Shown one piece after another: positions 11,093 to 24,135 of a stretch of DNA of 64,000 nucleotides. Source of the stretch: Zhengitettix transpicula. Its lineage: Eukaryota; Arthropoda; Insecta; Orthoptera; Tetrigidae. The translations under genes were made by a program, and so were the position numbers. The notes beneath the pieces were generated by a model. It did no database searches. It saw only the letters and a list, made by a program, of their open reading frames with translations, and was not told where the DNA came from. Where the stretch lies: NCBI GenBank assembly GCA_037074705.1, contig CM073590.1, positions 182,808,746-182,872,745 of the forward strand, given 5' to 3'. The stretch's first letter is position 1. Each line of letters begins with the position of its first letter.

Positions 11093-14000
11093 ATAAAATA
11101 TATTTTTAAAAGGGTCGAAAAATTATATTCGTGTAGTTCAAAATGAAATAATAGTTTTAAAATAATTGAGACCTTTGTTAAACTAAGCTGGGACGTATAC
11201 TGATTTTTAAGCATAATTATTCATATTATTGACAACCAGTGTCGTCAGGGGCTCCTTTTACGTAGAAATTTATCAGTCATAATGTGATATATCAGATCAA
11301 GCGCCATTTTTAAATTCCCGACCAAAAGTAGCCTTAAATGACCTACGATTTCTAATACATCCGAGAACACTGTCCGCTAGTCGTCCATCACGCTACAGAT
11401 AGAAATATGCAGCGATATACGTTTTTTTTATTGGCCCAATATGTAAATTTATTCATAATCCCTAAACTTGTGTTCACGCGTAAATCGATTGTGACTGCCA
11501 AATAATAGATACTCAAACACAATTTTTTTACAGATAATTTAGCGCAATTATGTATGACCTTATTCCACTTTTTATTTGAACGTGAGACGTACAACCTAAG
11601 TGCGCAAAGGTTAGCGGAGGTGAGCTGGTCCGGACTGGTGACTGGCTGGTTCGGGGCGATCGGGAGGACTGGTGACGTGGAGGTGGTGGTGGTAGTCCAG
11701 GTCAGTGCGATAGGCAAGTAGCCGCATGAATAATGTGTGGTGCACCTCGGCCCCGGTCGATAGGCACAGAGCAACAGAAGCTCCGTTGACCTGCTTGTTG
11801 TGTCTACGCCGATCGATAAGTGACAAGTGCTACCCAAGACGCCAACACGTGCGGATATCTCTCAATAAAAAAAATAATAACCACCAGTCTCCTTCCGAAA
11901 ATAATATACGATGTTTTTGAGTCTCAATATTGGTATCAGTTTCTCCTCACTGTTGCCACTCTCGCCTAGCTTTCATATCTGTTTTATTCTCCACAAAGAA
12001 TCTTCTGGGCTAACAGCTAAGTGATTGTAGCAGATACTGAGGAATTGGATGTTTTATTCTCATATCAAGTATTTATCGTATTTACCTGGTGTCAAATACC
12101 CATAAGAATCTGATTGCACCTAGAATTTTCTAATACTCAGAGTGCATCTGTATGTTCCTAACTGAAAACCTGATGCATACAAAAATGAAAACATCAGAAA
12201 CTCTACAAATGTCTCAAAGAAACCTAATCAACACATAGTATTTCTAGAAATTCAGTCGATTATACCACTGATCCTTCGAATATACTCACACACAAACCTT
12301 TATTATGACACTTTTCTGGAATTAATCTGTGTACAAAATTTCTATTTCCAAACAAAATTTTTCTCCTGCCAAGAAGGTTAAAATTCATTAATTACCAAGC
12401 ATTCCTACTAATTGGAAATTGTACGAAAAAGGTCCAAAAGGGCAAAGCCCTTCTTTAGACATGGGAATGTGTACTCATCACAAAAAATGAGCGCCCTCTC
12501 CTGATACCAGCTGCGGTGCGTTTCCTGGAAAAGTATTATTTCCAAAATAATTTATAAATGAGATATTTATTCTGTATTTTATTTTCCAAAAATATATTCA
12601 ACGTTCATATATTGACTGAGACACGATTTCAGGGGAAGAGTTTAGTTATTTTCCGGCCAATACAGTTTTCATCAGGAATGGGCGCTCAATTTTCGTTATG
12701 AGGCTTCTACGTATCATCAAGAATATCTACTTTATCTTACTTAACTGCGAAAATTGTTGTGAAGTGGAAAGAATTACTCAATTTGACGCCAGTTAATTAC
12801 ATTAAATTACATTTGAATGGCCATTTTATGCAGGAAAATTACATAATATAAGGAAACTAACTATTTAAAAATAGTGATTTTGTGTCAAGCTTTTTTACAG
12901 TCGTCATTTCTTTATTTTTTCTTAATTTTTGCTTGAATTCTATGTTCGAATATAATATAAATGTACAAACAGTTAACAATGTCCGTGGACCATTCAACAA
13001 TTTATTAGTATGCCTCGACAATTAAATACGTACTGATGTTATAAATTTAAAATAATCGGAATTTTTTTCTAAGTATTAATTTACTGTCGAAAAAAAAAGA
13101 GCGACACTATAAGGCTAAGTCATCTTACTGATCCTAACTTTCTTTACGTCTGTAGGACACTTTAATTTCAATTACAGTTTCTGTTATTATATTATATACA
13201 TTATTAATTCCAATGGTAACAAGTAATCCCTTGGTTCCCTCAAAACGTTTATTTATATGTCGAGTCTAAGAAAACGAGAGTGAAAGCCGCTTTCCCTATA
13301 CATATTTTCTTAATTCTTTCTAGGTAAAACTCTAAAACCACATAAAATCCGTAAAGGAGATATTCATAAATTCTCTTAGTATACCTACTAAATTATGATG
13401 TCGAAAGCCTTTTACAAACGTTCCAGTGGAAGATACGCTTATCAAAACACGCGATCTGCTTTCAGCCGACCGCTTTCTCAGCACGCACCAAACTACTCGT
13501 ATCTACAAATGCGATAGTTGTACGGAATCTCTCGGCTGCTGTCTCAAAATTAAGGTTTTACCTTCGTGTTACCAAATTTAAATCCCGCTTTGGTTTATCC
13601 AGGACAAAAAAAAAATACTCGCCTGAACTTGACGAGAACAATTACGTACCGCACATAATCTTTACATCTATAAACTAATTGGGAATTGCACAGATGGCTT
13701 CATCGTGGAAAATAAAAATAATACAGATTTTTAAATGGATGAAGGAACTCTCAACTCACAATAAGACTACAGAAACGTATTCTCTTTATATTTAAGTCAG
13801 CCTCTAATTTCTTGAACAGATCAATTATATATATTTTTTATTTTTCGAAGCGAAACGTTTTATTCTGTAGAACAGGCTATTTGAATTTTGTATATTTGCA
13901 ACTGTATTTATAGCAGTACGATTACCATTTAAAGAATGATTTTTTTTAATTTAGGAGAATTATTCTGTTTTAAAAATATTTATAAACAATTGACTTTTTA

Positions 14001-14115
14001 CTTTCGAATGGATTCCCGAATAACGTTCCCATACGGGTGCTTCTATGAAGTATTCCCATCAATTTTGGCAACAAAATGTACACACCTTTACTATTTTAAT
14101 AGAATTTATTAAACC
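11093..14115. other. Repeat-poor stretch, no gene recognised
   Basis: AT-rich unique sequence. The patch 11590-11840 is GC-richer, contains GGACTGGTGAC-like words twice (about 11633 and 11667), and is open on the minus strand for 149 codons (11388-11837). The protein resembles nothing I recognise. It could be an unannotated promoter, enhancer or non-coding exon. Confidence 0.4.
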
Positions 14116-15515
14116 ACTAGCTGGGTGCCCGGCGTTGCCCGAGATGTCCCGATACACTCCAATTTCGGTTGCTTTTGCGCTATTTTTATGTAACGCTCCT
14201 CGAACCCTATCCCTAAATGTGCTCACCTCCCATGCTGAAGGTGTTTAAGTCACTGCCTTAAAATTATATTTGTAGACATATAATTTTTCCATCTGAAATT
14301 AAACTATTTGGTGGTTTTAGCAATCTGCAGTTGGTAGCATTGTATAAAATTAATGCAAAACATTACGAAATACGCCGCCTTCAATAAAAAAATATCAATT
14401 TTGAACATTTAAGTATTGTTTTTATCATAATTCTATGTATCTTCCAGTGCGTATTGCAAGATATAATTGGGAAACATATTGGTCCCTGATCCCGTTAAAT
14501 ATTCCACATCAAAAGTCAAGTTATTTAAAAGAAAATTAATGCCATGGATTGTATAACCTTTCATAATAAATTATATTTATCACTGGTATTGGTAGATTTA
14601 ATTATACTTATTATTCAATCAAAATATTTTTGCTCAGCTTCATTTCTCAGAAATTGAACATCTATAACGTCGTTCCCAAAAATGGAAAACAAATACTGCT
14701 ATCCTAACCTCAAATTTTTGTTTCACGACACATATTGCACGCAATAATTTGTTTACATTTATACAAATTTATAGAAATACGTTGCGTAAAGTATAATTAA
14801 TTGTACTTTTAATTCAATTTAAATCTTCCTATTTCTGTACATACCTTTGACTGATAGAGCATTAATTGAAAAACGACCATAAAAACTTTCGGAGTTCCGT
14901 ACGTCATTTTCAATACTTTTATAGTTACAAACATATAATTCAGCAGTCGTACCTTAGACAAATCTTATTATCTTCTGAAATATTATACAGGATACAATAG
15001 TACGTTATATTATGAAATTTTATAAATCTCGACCGACACACATTTGAATGTATTATAAGGCGCCATATTGGCTTTATCAAAGATAGCGGGATAATTAACT
15101 ATTCCAAATTAACTTTGCGCAAGGATGGTAAAGTGTTTTGTATTGTTTTTTATTACTATTCGATGGAGTAATACTGGAAAAAATTTTACTTTTTATTCAA
15201 TCAAAATATTTCTGCTTTATTTCATTACGAAATACAGAACAATATTTAGGATGTGTCAATGTCTTGAAAACTTATGACGTCATCGTCTCGCGCAGTAATT
15301 TAACACTAATTCGTAACTTATTTCAATTATAATTATTTCCACGTTTATTCTAGGGGTTTCTCACCCCCACAGTACCGGTTCTCGATTTTGGCAGAATATA
15401 TATACCAATTTTTGTTGAATTCTGTTCACGCGATAAAATTTGTATAAATAACAACGTAAATACATACATACATACATACATACATACAAATATACATTCT
15501 TTTTTATTATATAGA
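14116..15515 (+). mobile_element. RTE-like element, long form
   Basis: Starts ACTAGCTGGGTGCCCGGCG and ends in (CATA)n followed by AAATATACATTC, a T-run and ATTATATAGA. Its first 130 bases match the element at 563-430 (minus). Its last 450 bases match the 608-616 bp copies at 26965, 45641 and 48863, so those look like internally deleted derivatives. Internal blocks such as CAATCAAAATATTT recur (about 14618 and 15199). A start-conserved body with a short-tandem-repeat 3' end is typical of elements mobilised by RTE-clade LINEs. No reverse transcriptase frame is seen, so it is probably non-autonomous or decayed. Confidence 0.65.
15462..15487. repeat. (CATA)n 3' microsatellite of the RTE-like element
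   Basis: Tandem CATA units close to the 3' end. Equivalent runs occur at about 27517-27543, 46195-46221 and 49425-49449 at the same place in sister copies. Confidence 0.9.
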
Positions 15516-17499
15516 AGATTAACAATATACAACTGGAAAAAAGTACTAAATTTACAAATATACTCATATATTCAAAACAAATACATTCTGTAAGAATATT
15601 TGTAATTAATAAGAACGTCGTAATCTTTTATTAAATAGATTGTTTTGGTTAATATAAGACACAAAATTCTCTTCTTCATTTAACATTATAGAATAAAATA
15701 TTTTCTGTAACTTTTACAATAACAAAGAATCATATTGTCTAATAAATAAAACCGAAGCATTTTTCTTCAAAAAATTTATTATGTTACAAGTGAATTATTA
15801 TTTGATATAAATTATTAGTCAAATATATTTAACAATATAAATAATGTTTTTTTCAAGTGGACCAAGATTAACTATATTGTAGATTCCTGTGATAAAAAAA
15901 TCCATTCTGATTGTTGCTTCAAGAACAAAAACTATGGCCAAAATGCAAATTTTGTCTTCCGTCCGTATTATCAGGAATAATATTCAATATCCTTATGATA
16001 CAGTTTATGATGCTGATATATCTGGCAGTTGAATGGAATCACATGAATCCATAACTGTAAAAGAGTTCTGACTATTTTACTGCGTTGTATCCTGAAGAGT
16101 AATAGTTTTATTCGTTATAAACGTTGACCTACTTCCTTTTGAAAATTTTATTGCCGTTCTTTATTGGTGACATCACCTTTATCAACTCTTGAATTTATTT
16201 CCATCTTCACCTATCGCCTTAACGTTATGTGTATTCATTTATCTACACCCTTCTCAGTCTCTTACAGCCTTTCAAATCTCTTCTAAAAACTTGATAATGA
16301 AAAATCAGAACAATTGAATAAAAACGTCAAATTAAAATGTTGAACGACAAATTAAACTATTATTTATATGGCACACTGATACCTTCGGATTTAAAAACAT
16401 TAAACTGTGAATTATAAAGTTCGTCTTATTTTGCAAATATTTACCCTGCTAATTTTGAACGTTTTAAATATTAGTTTCTCATATTGTTGATATTAAATTA
16501 AATGAATGAAATTAGTTATTGATAGCTAGAAAATATACTATTTTATTATATCCATTCAATTTTATCGAATATATAAAATTGACGTAAATATAGAGGTAAT
16601 CGGGTAATTCAGTTGAAAGGTATAAATGTTTGATTTGTCCAATTCCAAGATTAAAAGGAAATCATTTCGAAGCGGGAAGCGTTGATTAAATTTTTAATCG
16701 CAGCCGTCGGTGAATTGCAGGCTGAGCTTAAGATTTATGAACACTTGTGTACGAAGAGTTCTTGAGAAAGTAATCCATCACGCCGCAGAACGGAATAAAA
16801 AAATCTAGAACGTGAATCTCTGCGGCAATGGAGAAAGCAATCAGAGCTGGGAGGGAGGGATTCAACTTGCCAACTATTTAACTCCGAGGAGAGATTTGCA
16901 GTGTTCATTCCCGGATATGCCCTCTCTTCCCCGAGGGGCAACGGACCCCTTTGACAATAGCTCGGCAACACCACGCACTCTTTTAACCTTGCGAAAGATG
17001 GTCTCATCTGTTCCAGGAGATTGAAACTCTTCTCCAATCGATGATTAAGACACGTCACACTGAACTGTAACAACTTCCTTTGAAACAGAACAATTCCTTC
17101 GAAATGAATTTTATTAAATGATTTGAGTTGCTGTGTACATAAAGTTTGAAGTCTTGTCAAAATCCTGTGTCCACTTCGAGAAAAATGAATTTCCGTCTAT
17201 TTTATTGTCAGGAAACGAAAGCACATATTACAGGTCAATTTTATGAAGGAATTTAAATGGAATATGAAATAGACTTGTCCTTGTAGATCTTCAAGGTTTC
17301 CGACTTTGCATTAAATTTATTCGCGATCCTTCACCTGCAGTGAAGAAATAGTGGACACTAAGTTCATTTATTTTTAAAAAAATAAATAGGTTAGTATTGT
17401 TTCGCCGTATAGTGTCTTTACTCCAAAATTGATGTCCCATTTTGACTCGAAGGCAAAGAGCGAACTAATTTTTATAAACTTAGTTAATTCCTCTACTAT
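15516..17499. other. No gene recognised
   Basis: AT-rich except for 16690-17040, a GC-richer patch where both strands have open frames (141 codons minus, 16735-17160; 70 codons plus, 16812-17024). Neither has a recognisable domain. The minus-strand frame is the longest non-repeat frame outside the KCNQ island, but I do not call it coding. Confidence 0.4.
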
Positions 17500-18078
17500 C
17501 AGAGGGGAGGGGGTGGATAGTCTGCGAGGGCTATTCTCTCGTAGGCAGTACTTGCGAGGGATATTCTATCGCAGGCAGAACCTTGTAGGAGAGACACGAT
17601 CGGGCTACCTTTTGGGTTGCCTTTTCCTCTCCGTTTCTGAACTAAGGTTCCCACAAGCCGAGGCACCTCGGCCTGTTTTGAGAGGTGTATGTTCCGGGGA
17701 CACAGACCTTGGGCATACGGTAAGAGTTGTCCGCTATTCCCCTTGGAACAGTCGGCCAGCTGCCTCCTAAACTGGTCGAGGTACGGAGAAGGGAATGCTG
17801 CGTCCCCACAGCAAAATCTTCTCCTGCTATCGGAAGGGCGTGGGACAAGTACCCAATGCCCGACCTACCTGATGCAGGTTTTTCTAGGGGTTTCCCTGCA
17901 TTACTTTTAGACGGTTGCCGGGTAGGATCCATAAACTATAGCCCGGAGGCCCTAGTTAATCCTTGGCTACCTTGTCCTACCTTTTCGCATCCCCCATTTC
18001 AGATCCCTTGCTATGCTATTAAAGGGGAGTTGCCACCATGGGGATTACCCTCTTGTAGCCTGTTACCCTAAAAACTAT
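17500..18078 (+). mobile_element. GC-rich A-tailed retroposon, unit 3 (near full length)
   Basis: The fullest single copy. The 5' part has CTCTCGTAGGCAGTA and GAACCTTGTAGGAGAGA. Next come a palindromic GAGGCACCTCGGCC block, CAGACCTTGGGCATACGG, GGCCAGCTGCCTCCTAAAC, GGAAGGGCGTGGGACAAG, CCCGACCTACCTGATGCAGG, GGGTAGGATCC, and a short A-tail after TGTTACCCT. A 114-codon + strand frame (17727-18071) ends with its TAA in the tail. Confidence 0.8.
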
Positions 18079-18169
18079 ACTATCAGTTTCAGACACATTT
18101 TTTCGGTTATAAATTTTAAATTCTGACAATCTATCATTTTTTCTCACATGGTAATCTTACCTTCAGCGT

Positions 18170-19195
18170 TGGATCTTAAATTAAATGAACCTCATCAGTA
18201 TGGTTTAGGAGTTTTAATACTGGCTCCATTATTATTTACAATTTACGTTAATGACATACCTGAACTACAATGGATAGTGTTATATAATATGCTGATGACA
18301 CTACAATCCTAAATTGTGAAACGTATGGAAAATATGCAACAAAACGTGGACAAAAAGTAAATTCGACAAAAAGTAATATACTACATGGACCCTGGATATT
18401 GATAGGGACACTGATATATGGCGCAATGAAGTGGAACAATTTTTTTTAGGAATATATGTAGAACTGTAAACTAACTTTGGATGAACACACACACTACTTA
18501 TGCAAAAAGATAAATAGAAACTCATATACTTTAAAATGATTATCTGAATTTTTCAGTCCCTCATACCTACTAAATATATACGATGGCTTAATATTTCCCC
18601 ACTTCAACTACGCCATTGAAATTTGGGGCTCTACTTCAGAAAAAAACATGAAACGTTTGGTATTAATACAAAAAAGTGTTGTAAGACACATAATGAGACG
18701 AAAAGGAGTTGAATCTGGTAAGAAAGCCTTTGTGTCCAATTCGATACTGACTGTGTATGCTTTACATGTATACAAAGTAATAATGTTAGTGAAAATAAAT
18801 GAAAATAAAGTATGCAGAAATAACAGGTATCAATACTCGGGGTAAGAGAAATTATTTTAGAATCAGGACAAATAAAAGGGGTACAGACAACGACAGATAT
18901 GTTAAGGGAACAATATTGTTTAATAAGCTCCCTGAATATATAAAGAAAGTAGAGAATAAGTTATTTGCAGTAGAAATAAAAAATATCTACTTGAAAAGCC
19001 GCTATACTTATAAAAGAAAATATATTGTATCTTTATAATATCTATAAATATAATTTTTAATATTAATCATATTATATTTAAATATAAGTTATATTTTATT
19101 TAATTATTTGTTATAGTTCTATTATATGGTTGACGATTTTCCATTTTTTACTGTTGAATGTTATGGAAATAAACATTATTATTATTATAGTCAGG
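18170..19195 (+). pseudogene. LINE reverse transcriptase fragment with 3' end
   Basis: Translated pieces in shifting + frames give APLLFTIYVNDIPEL (about 18214-18258), the catalytic YADDT box (18288-18302), and after a gap PHFNYAIEIWGSTSEKNMKR with a conserved C-terminal region to a stop at 19038. These are the box-B, box-C and thumb-to-tail regions of a Jockey/CR1-type non-LTR polymerase. The 5' half is missing, and frameshifts near 18305 and 18350 break it. The 3' UTR runs to ATTATTATTATAG near 19195. The element starts about 100 bases after the GC-rich unit. Exact clade uncertain. Confidence 0.7.
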
Positions 19196-22100
19196 AATGT
19201 TGAAGACGTTGACTCTCTGTGTGAAATGTATAGAATTTTACCTAAATGTTAGGCCTATGCTAACTACGATCATATTTTTAAGATAGATATTTTATGTAAC
19301 AATTTATTATAAATAATAATGATTTTACCATTAAGAAAGAAATTTTCTGTGCGAGTGGTGAGATGAAAACTTTTCATAAGAATATTTTGCTCGTCCTTTC
19401 CATGAAAATCCTAATTTTAATTGAATTAAGTCATAAAAATAATGCCATCACTACTATGTTCTAATCTTCGTCCTAATGACCAAAATTGCCAAGGACTACT
19501 TTCAAAAAATAGCATTAGGATGAAAATTAACACTGCGTTAAATTAGTTTTTAAATACTTCACTTTCCTGTTGCTATAAATTCAATTGTATGTGTAATTGA
19601 GAAAGCAGAAATTGTTTCATTTGCAAACCAAATCAGAACCGATACTTCAAACCGGATTCAGAGCCGATCTCTCCGGTAGCACTTTCTTCGCGTTGGTGTT
19701 TGGCGTTGTAATCGCGTACATTTGAACTTCAGACCAGTACTGAGAATTAACGGTTCTCGAGGCAATCTTTTGAAAAACGTATGAGATCGTCGAAGGTATG
19801 TGTCACATGTAGGACTTGAAGCAGCTCGGCATCGCTTTATGATGATAAGCGACTTCCATGATATCATTACATATCTTGTGACAATGGTGTAGGATTGCTG
19901 TTCTATTTGTATCCAACGACTTACCGGGTTGAAACGTGATCAATGTTTGGTCCAAAATAAATATTCGTGGAAAGCCCTCTCCAATCCTGTGCTTCATTCA
20001 CAGTACGGTCCATCGACTGACTACATTAATTTCATAGATAAATATTATGTATGCTACATAATACTTTTCGTATATCTTAACGGAACAGATTTATTCATAA
20101 TTGTTGTTTTAATAATATTTACTTTTATAATATTGACAATCTTTAAATATTTAAGTAATTTACGTAATTTAATTAATTCAAAATAATATAAAATAATTGA
20201 AATTCTCTATATTTTATAATTTTAACATTATAATAAAGAAATAAAATGATTATAAATAATACTACGTCGATAAAATGCCGTATAAATAAATTTATATGTA
20301 ACAAAACTACACCCATGAAACGGTTAATTGTTCGACCGTGCTTAGTGATTGATACCTAACGTAAACTTCTAAACGTAGTGAATTAAGCGTGCGGTGTCAG
20401 CTCCAGATGTAAATGTGTTGCTGTGATGTCCATATACCGTTTTTCAGAACAGTCTGCTTTCACCTGGACGTAGAATTCGTTTTTGGATGCATCTTTCCGA
20501 CTTATCTTTTTATATAATTTTCATTTATTACTATCAAAATTATTTTCTTGTCTTCTTATTGGTGTCCAATCATATAAATTACAGGGTATTCGACTGCGAC
20601 ATGTGACATGGGCTTTAAACCGATTTCCTATTTTTATATTAAAAGCTAATATATGTAGCTAAACTTTAAATAAATACTAAATTGTATTCATTGCTGATAT
20701 ACACATTTATTCAGTACGAATACACAAAAAAATCATCAATGTTCGTAGTCTCGGAAAACCAGCGATCATAGAGCACCGCGATGTAGTAAACTCTTTTTAC
20801 TTAAAGAATGCATCATCTGTGGCGTATCAAAATTACGCTACACAACCAGTTTAGGGGTGTGAATTCAGAATTTTTATCTCAAATGTTTGAAAATTAAAAC
20901 GTTAACATTTATTTAGTTATTTTACAGTAATATCTACATATAGAAATTTAATTAAATAAAGAAATAAAAAAATTAAATTATTTAGCGTGGCTCCGGCTCT
21001 TCACACTTTACGTTAATCGTGTACAGCTCAGTCACATGGGCCTGTCTATCAGGGGATAATGAGCCTAATTACATGTAATTAGATTGACAGGTAAAAACCG
21101 TCAGAAAACATATACAATGGACGTTGAAATGCGTACAACAAATGAATTTCGTCGGATACTACCTTGTCGTAGCTCAGGATGGGCTCCACACCGCGACGTC
21201 TCGCTGAGTAAATCCGATGCCCACAGAACTCAGAGGCAATTGTCCGTTCATAGCTCAGAACGGCTCGGGGTTGAATCTATACGATTTTCCACATAAGTCA
21301 CGGATATCCAAATACTTGTATTTACTAACCGTGAATAGCCTTCCACTTCTCCATGACTTCTAAAAAGAAATGGCTCTCTTATTGCTTCTCGATCACCACC
21401 AATAAGTCCCTCCAGGGATCCTCTACGAAGTTTTTGCTCAAACTAAATTGTTTGTCCATGATGAGCTTGAAAAGATTAAAAAAAACTGTAATTTTGATCG
21501 CCATTGCTGTCAACTAACGGCAGACTACGATAATTTCTGAGGCTGGAAAACGTAATAATATTTGTAGGTGTGCGTCGACACGCGCTGCACCTAATCATAA
21601 TTCTCTTGGCGTTTGTTTTTATCTGGGATTTTCTCTGGCATCTAAATTTTCTCGGGAAATTATCGATGAATAAATATTTTACTTTTCTCTTTTTCTAAGT
21701 GAATTTTCGTATATTGTTCTCCCATTATTAAAAGAATCTTAATTGCGATATTTCAGATAGATCTTTCCCGTAAACGCACTCGTGCAGAATGAAATTAATA
21801 TTTTAAATTTTGTTATACGTTCATGATGGTTTCAAATCATAAACTATATTTTAATAGTTGTCATTAAAATTATGAGTATAGGCGACTATTCAACTATATT
21901 AAAGTTTTATATAGATTGTTTAGCTACATTTCCAATCAAAATGAACGCTCAATGGAAACTGCTTCGATGTAAACGAATCGTCGTTGTGAGCTTCAGTTCC
22001 AAAATTTTCTTGATGTGTGGTGGCTCCATTAGTAAATAAATATTCTAAGAATAATCGTCCCACCAGTAATTTAGCTGGAAAGTGAGGCAACAGAGCCAGA

Positions 22101-23479
22101 AATTGCATTCTCAGACAAAGTGTATGAAGTTTTAGTGAGGCTGGACTTTTTGTGTAAAATACTTGATCCATTTGTTGAGTATCGATGGAATAAATTTTGG
22201 AGAATTCCGGAAATCAGCAAATCACAAAAGAGTCGTTTTATCAAGTTAAAAAAATAAATAAGTCCTTCTTTGAATTTATCAGTGCAAAGTTTTGTTGTGA
22301 TTAATATTTAGTTAAAAAAGAATGTTTAGTAACGATTAAATACGCTGATAGATATAAAACAGATTGAAGCATAAAAATAAATAGCCACTCAGTTATTCTA
22401 AGCACATGGAAATAAATTTCTCAGTATATTGAGGCAATTAAAAAAAGTAAAGCCGTCAGAAGTATTAAAAAATGTGGGAACATTGTAGTTATATTCTCAG
22501 TTGGAAACTAATAGGGTCGAAGAATACTCTATTGAATAATTTTCTAATACTGTAATAAACTCACGATGATACGTGTTACTTGACTTGGACGCATTGTAAT
22601 AAAGACATATGTTTTTATTTATATGGTGCAAATACCAACCACATATTTTATATAAAAAGTATCATTTAGTTTCCGCTGTTTTAATTGTTACATTGATCAT
22701 TGGCAACAAAGGAAAGTTGTTTTGAATCTATATACAAATAACGTGACCTGCGGTGTTCAAACACACTTGCGACGCCACACGAAAAATGGTCATTATATCT
22801 TGAAACAAACACCACGGAAATGGCGGCACACAATGCCTACGAATCATCATTATGCCATACATGATCGACGTCGCAATTAAATTGCTCTTTCAACATGGTT
22901 CTCCATTCAATAATTTTATATGTCGTTCGATGGAATCAGTACGTGGGGAAAAAAAGTGTAATTCCGCATCTGAGAATATCTCGTGCACAGTTTTTCATAC
23001 AAATATTTTTTTTAATGTTCATTTAAGGAAAGAATTTCGGTTTTGCAGAGTTCTCAGCAAACAGCCAGTAACCGCCAATACCCACGATGTAACGCTGTAA
23101 ATCACAGGAGTGAAGGCGCACGCTGTCGAGTAAAATATATTTCCTGTTTTCAAGTTGAAATGACAGTAGTTGCGGAAAATCAGTTTGTTTTTCGAAACGT
23201 AGACAACGATCTTTACGGCGTCTTACAATTGCGAAACTCAATGCGTCAGTATAGAGACGTTTCAAGTGTCTTGCCTCAAATTGTGAAGGTGTAAGAGTGC
23301 GCAATCAAACCTAAGTGACAAAGAGTCGTTGGAGACTTCTTATAAAAGAGATACCTGACTGGCATACGGTGCCTTACATCCATTATAACTGTCAATTAGA
23401 ATGTTAAATCAGGAAAAATGTCTGAAGAACAGTTGAACAAGAGTAAGTTTGGAGAAACGACTCGTAAAATGAATGGGAA
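19196..23479. other. Repeat-poor stretch, no gene recognised
   Basis: AT-rich unique sequence. Slightly GC-richer patches at 21000-21300 and 22740-23300 hold short frames (for example 23023-23304 minus, 93 codons), but none carries a known motif. Confidence 0.45.
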
Positions 23480-23660
23480 TCAGATTAAAATGAAAAAAAT
23501 TTAAGTCTGATTGAAAATAATGAATAAGAAAGATAGACAAGGTAATATAAATACCACACAACGTTTCTGGGATCCTTGTGCCTTTCGTCAGGTGCTAAGA
23601 AGAGCCTAGAGAAGCACAACTGCACTTGTCAGGCTTTTGAGTGTCGTTAACTGACAGCTA
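23480..23660 (-). mobile_element. Penelope-like terminal (pLTR) fragment
   Basis: A minus-strand copy of the dispersed terminal repeat. It contains TAATATAAATACCACACAAC, CTTTCGTCAGGTGCTAAG and CACAACTGCACTTGTCAG, shared with 35221-35345, 38005-38130 and 41963-42218. Confidence 0.65.
23556..23595 (-). ncRNA. Hammerhead-like ribozyme motif (one stem II mismatch)
   Basis: On the minus strand: GCAC, CTGACGA, AA, GGCA, loop CAAGGA, TCCC, A, GAAAC, GTT, GTGT. Stem I can form GCAC/GUGU, and the ACGU tip is self-complementary. Stem II has one C-C mismatch. The core bases fit a minimal type I hammerhead, the kind known from Penelope-like elements. Confidence 0.45.
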
Positions 23661-23934
23661 GATATTTTAAATTAAACTTGCAACAAATTATTGTTTCTGT
23701 TTCCCTCACATTACGATAAAAATATTGAGATAAACGTATCTGTTGAATAAAAATCGTTAATCGAGTACTAAGCTCCGTTTTATAGAAATGTTTCTTAGTT
23801 TTCAAATAATATTTTTTGTATAAAATTATGTATATTAATTTTTATAAATTCAATGCAACCACAGCGTTACTTTCCGTCTGATTTAAACAAGAATATATTT
23901 TAGTTATTTTTATATTTTATATTATCTGATTTTT

Positions 23935-24135
23935 TTTGATAATATCGTAGGAAGGGAATATTAAAGGAGGGATGCGGAAGGCAGAGCAGGGCAACTGATT
24001 GTTAACTAGGGTCACCGGACAACAGTTTAAGGATCTTACGCACAAGTGATGTAGAACAAACTTTAGAAACATCTGCATCACCCATGTCGGGCTTTTGGGT
24101 ACTTGTCTCACGCCCTTCCGCTGACGAACAGGTTG
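23935..24135 (-). mobile_element. GC-rich A-tailed retroposon, unit 4 (diverged)
   Basis: A degraded minus-strand copy. The T-run at 23931-23938 marks the tail. GGGATGCGGAAGG, TTAAGGATCTTACGC, CATGTCGGGCTTTTGG and CACGCCCTTCCGCTG are recognisable. More diverged than other units, so probably older. Confidence 0.65.

Noticed and set aside
12645..12690. Hammerhead-like CTGATGA...GAAAA on the minus strand
   Set aside because: The intervening 15 bases do not form a stem II, and the GAAAC base pattern is broken.
15462..15487. Tandem CATA units as a CRISPR-like or regulatory array
   Set aside because: Same position in every copy of the RTE-like element, so it is the element's 3' microsatellite. 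No CRISPR array exists in the window.
16735..17160. 141-codon minus-strand frame
   Set aside because: No recognisable domain, an opposing frame on + in the same patch, and no splice or homology evidence.
21170..21285. tRNA-like words (TAGCTCAG and GGGTTGAATC)
   Set aside because: Spacing between the box-like words is too short for a tRNA and no stems form.
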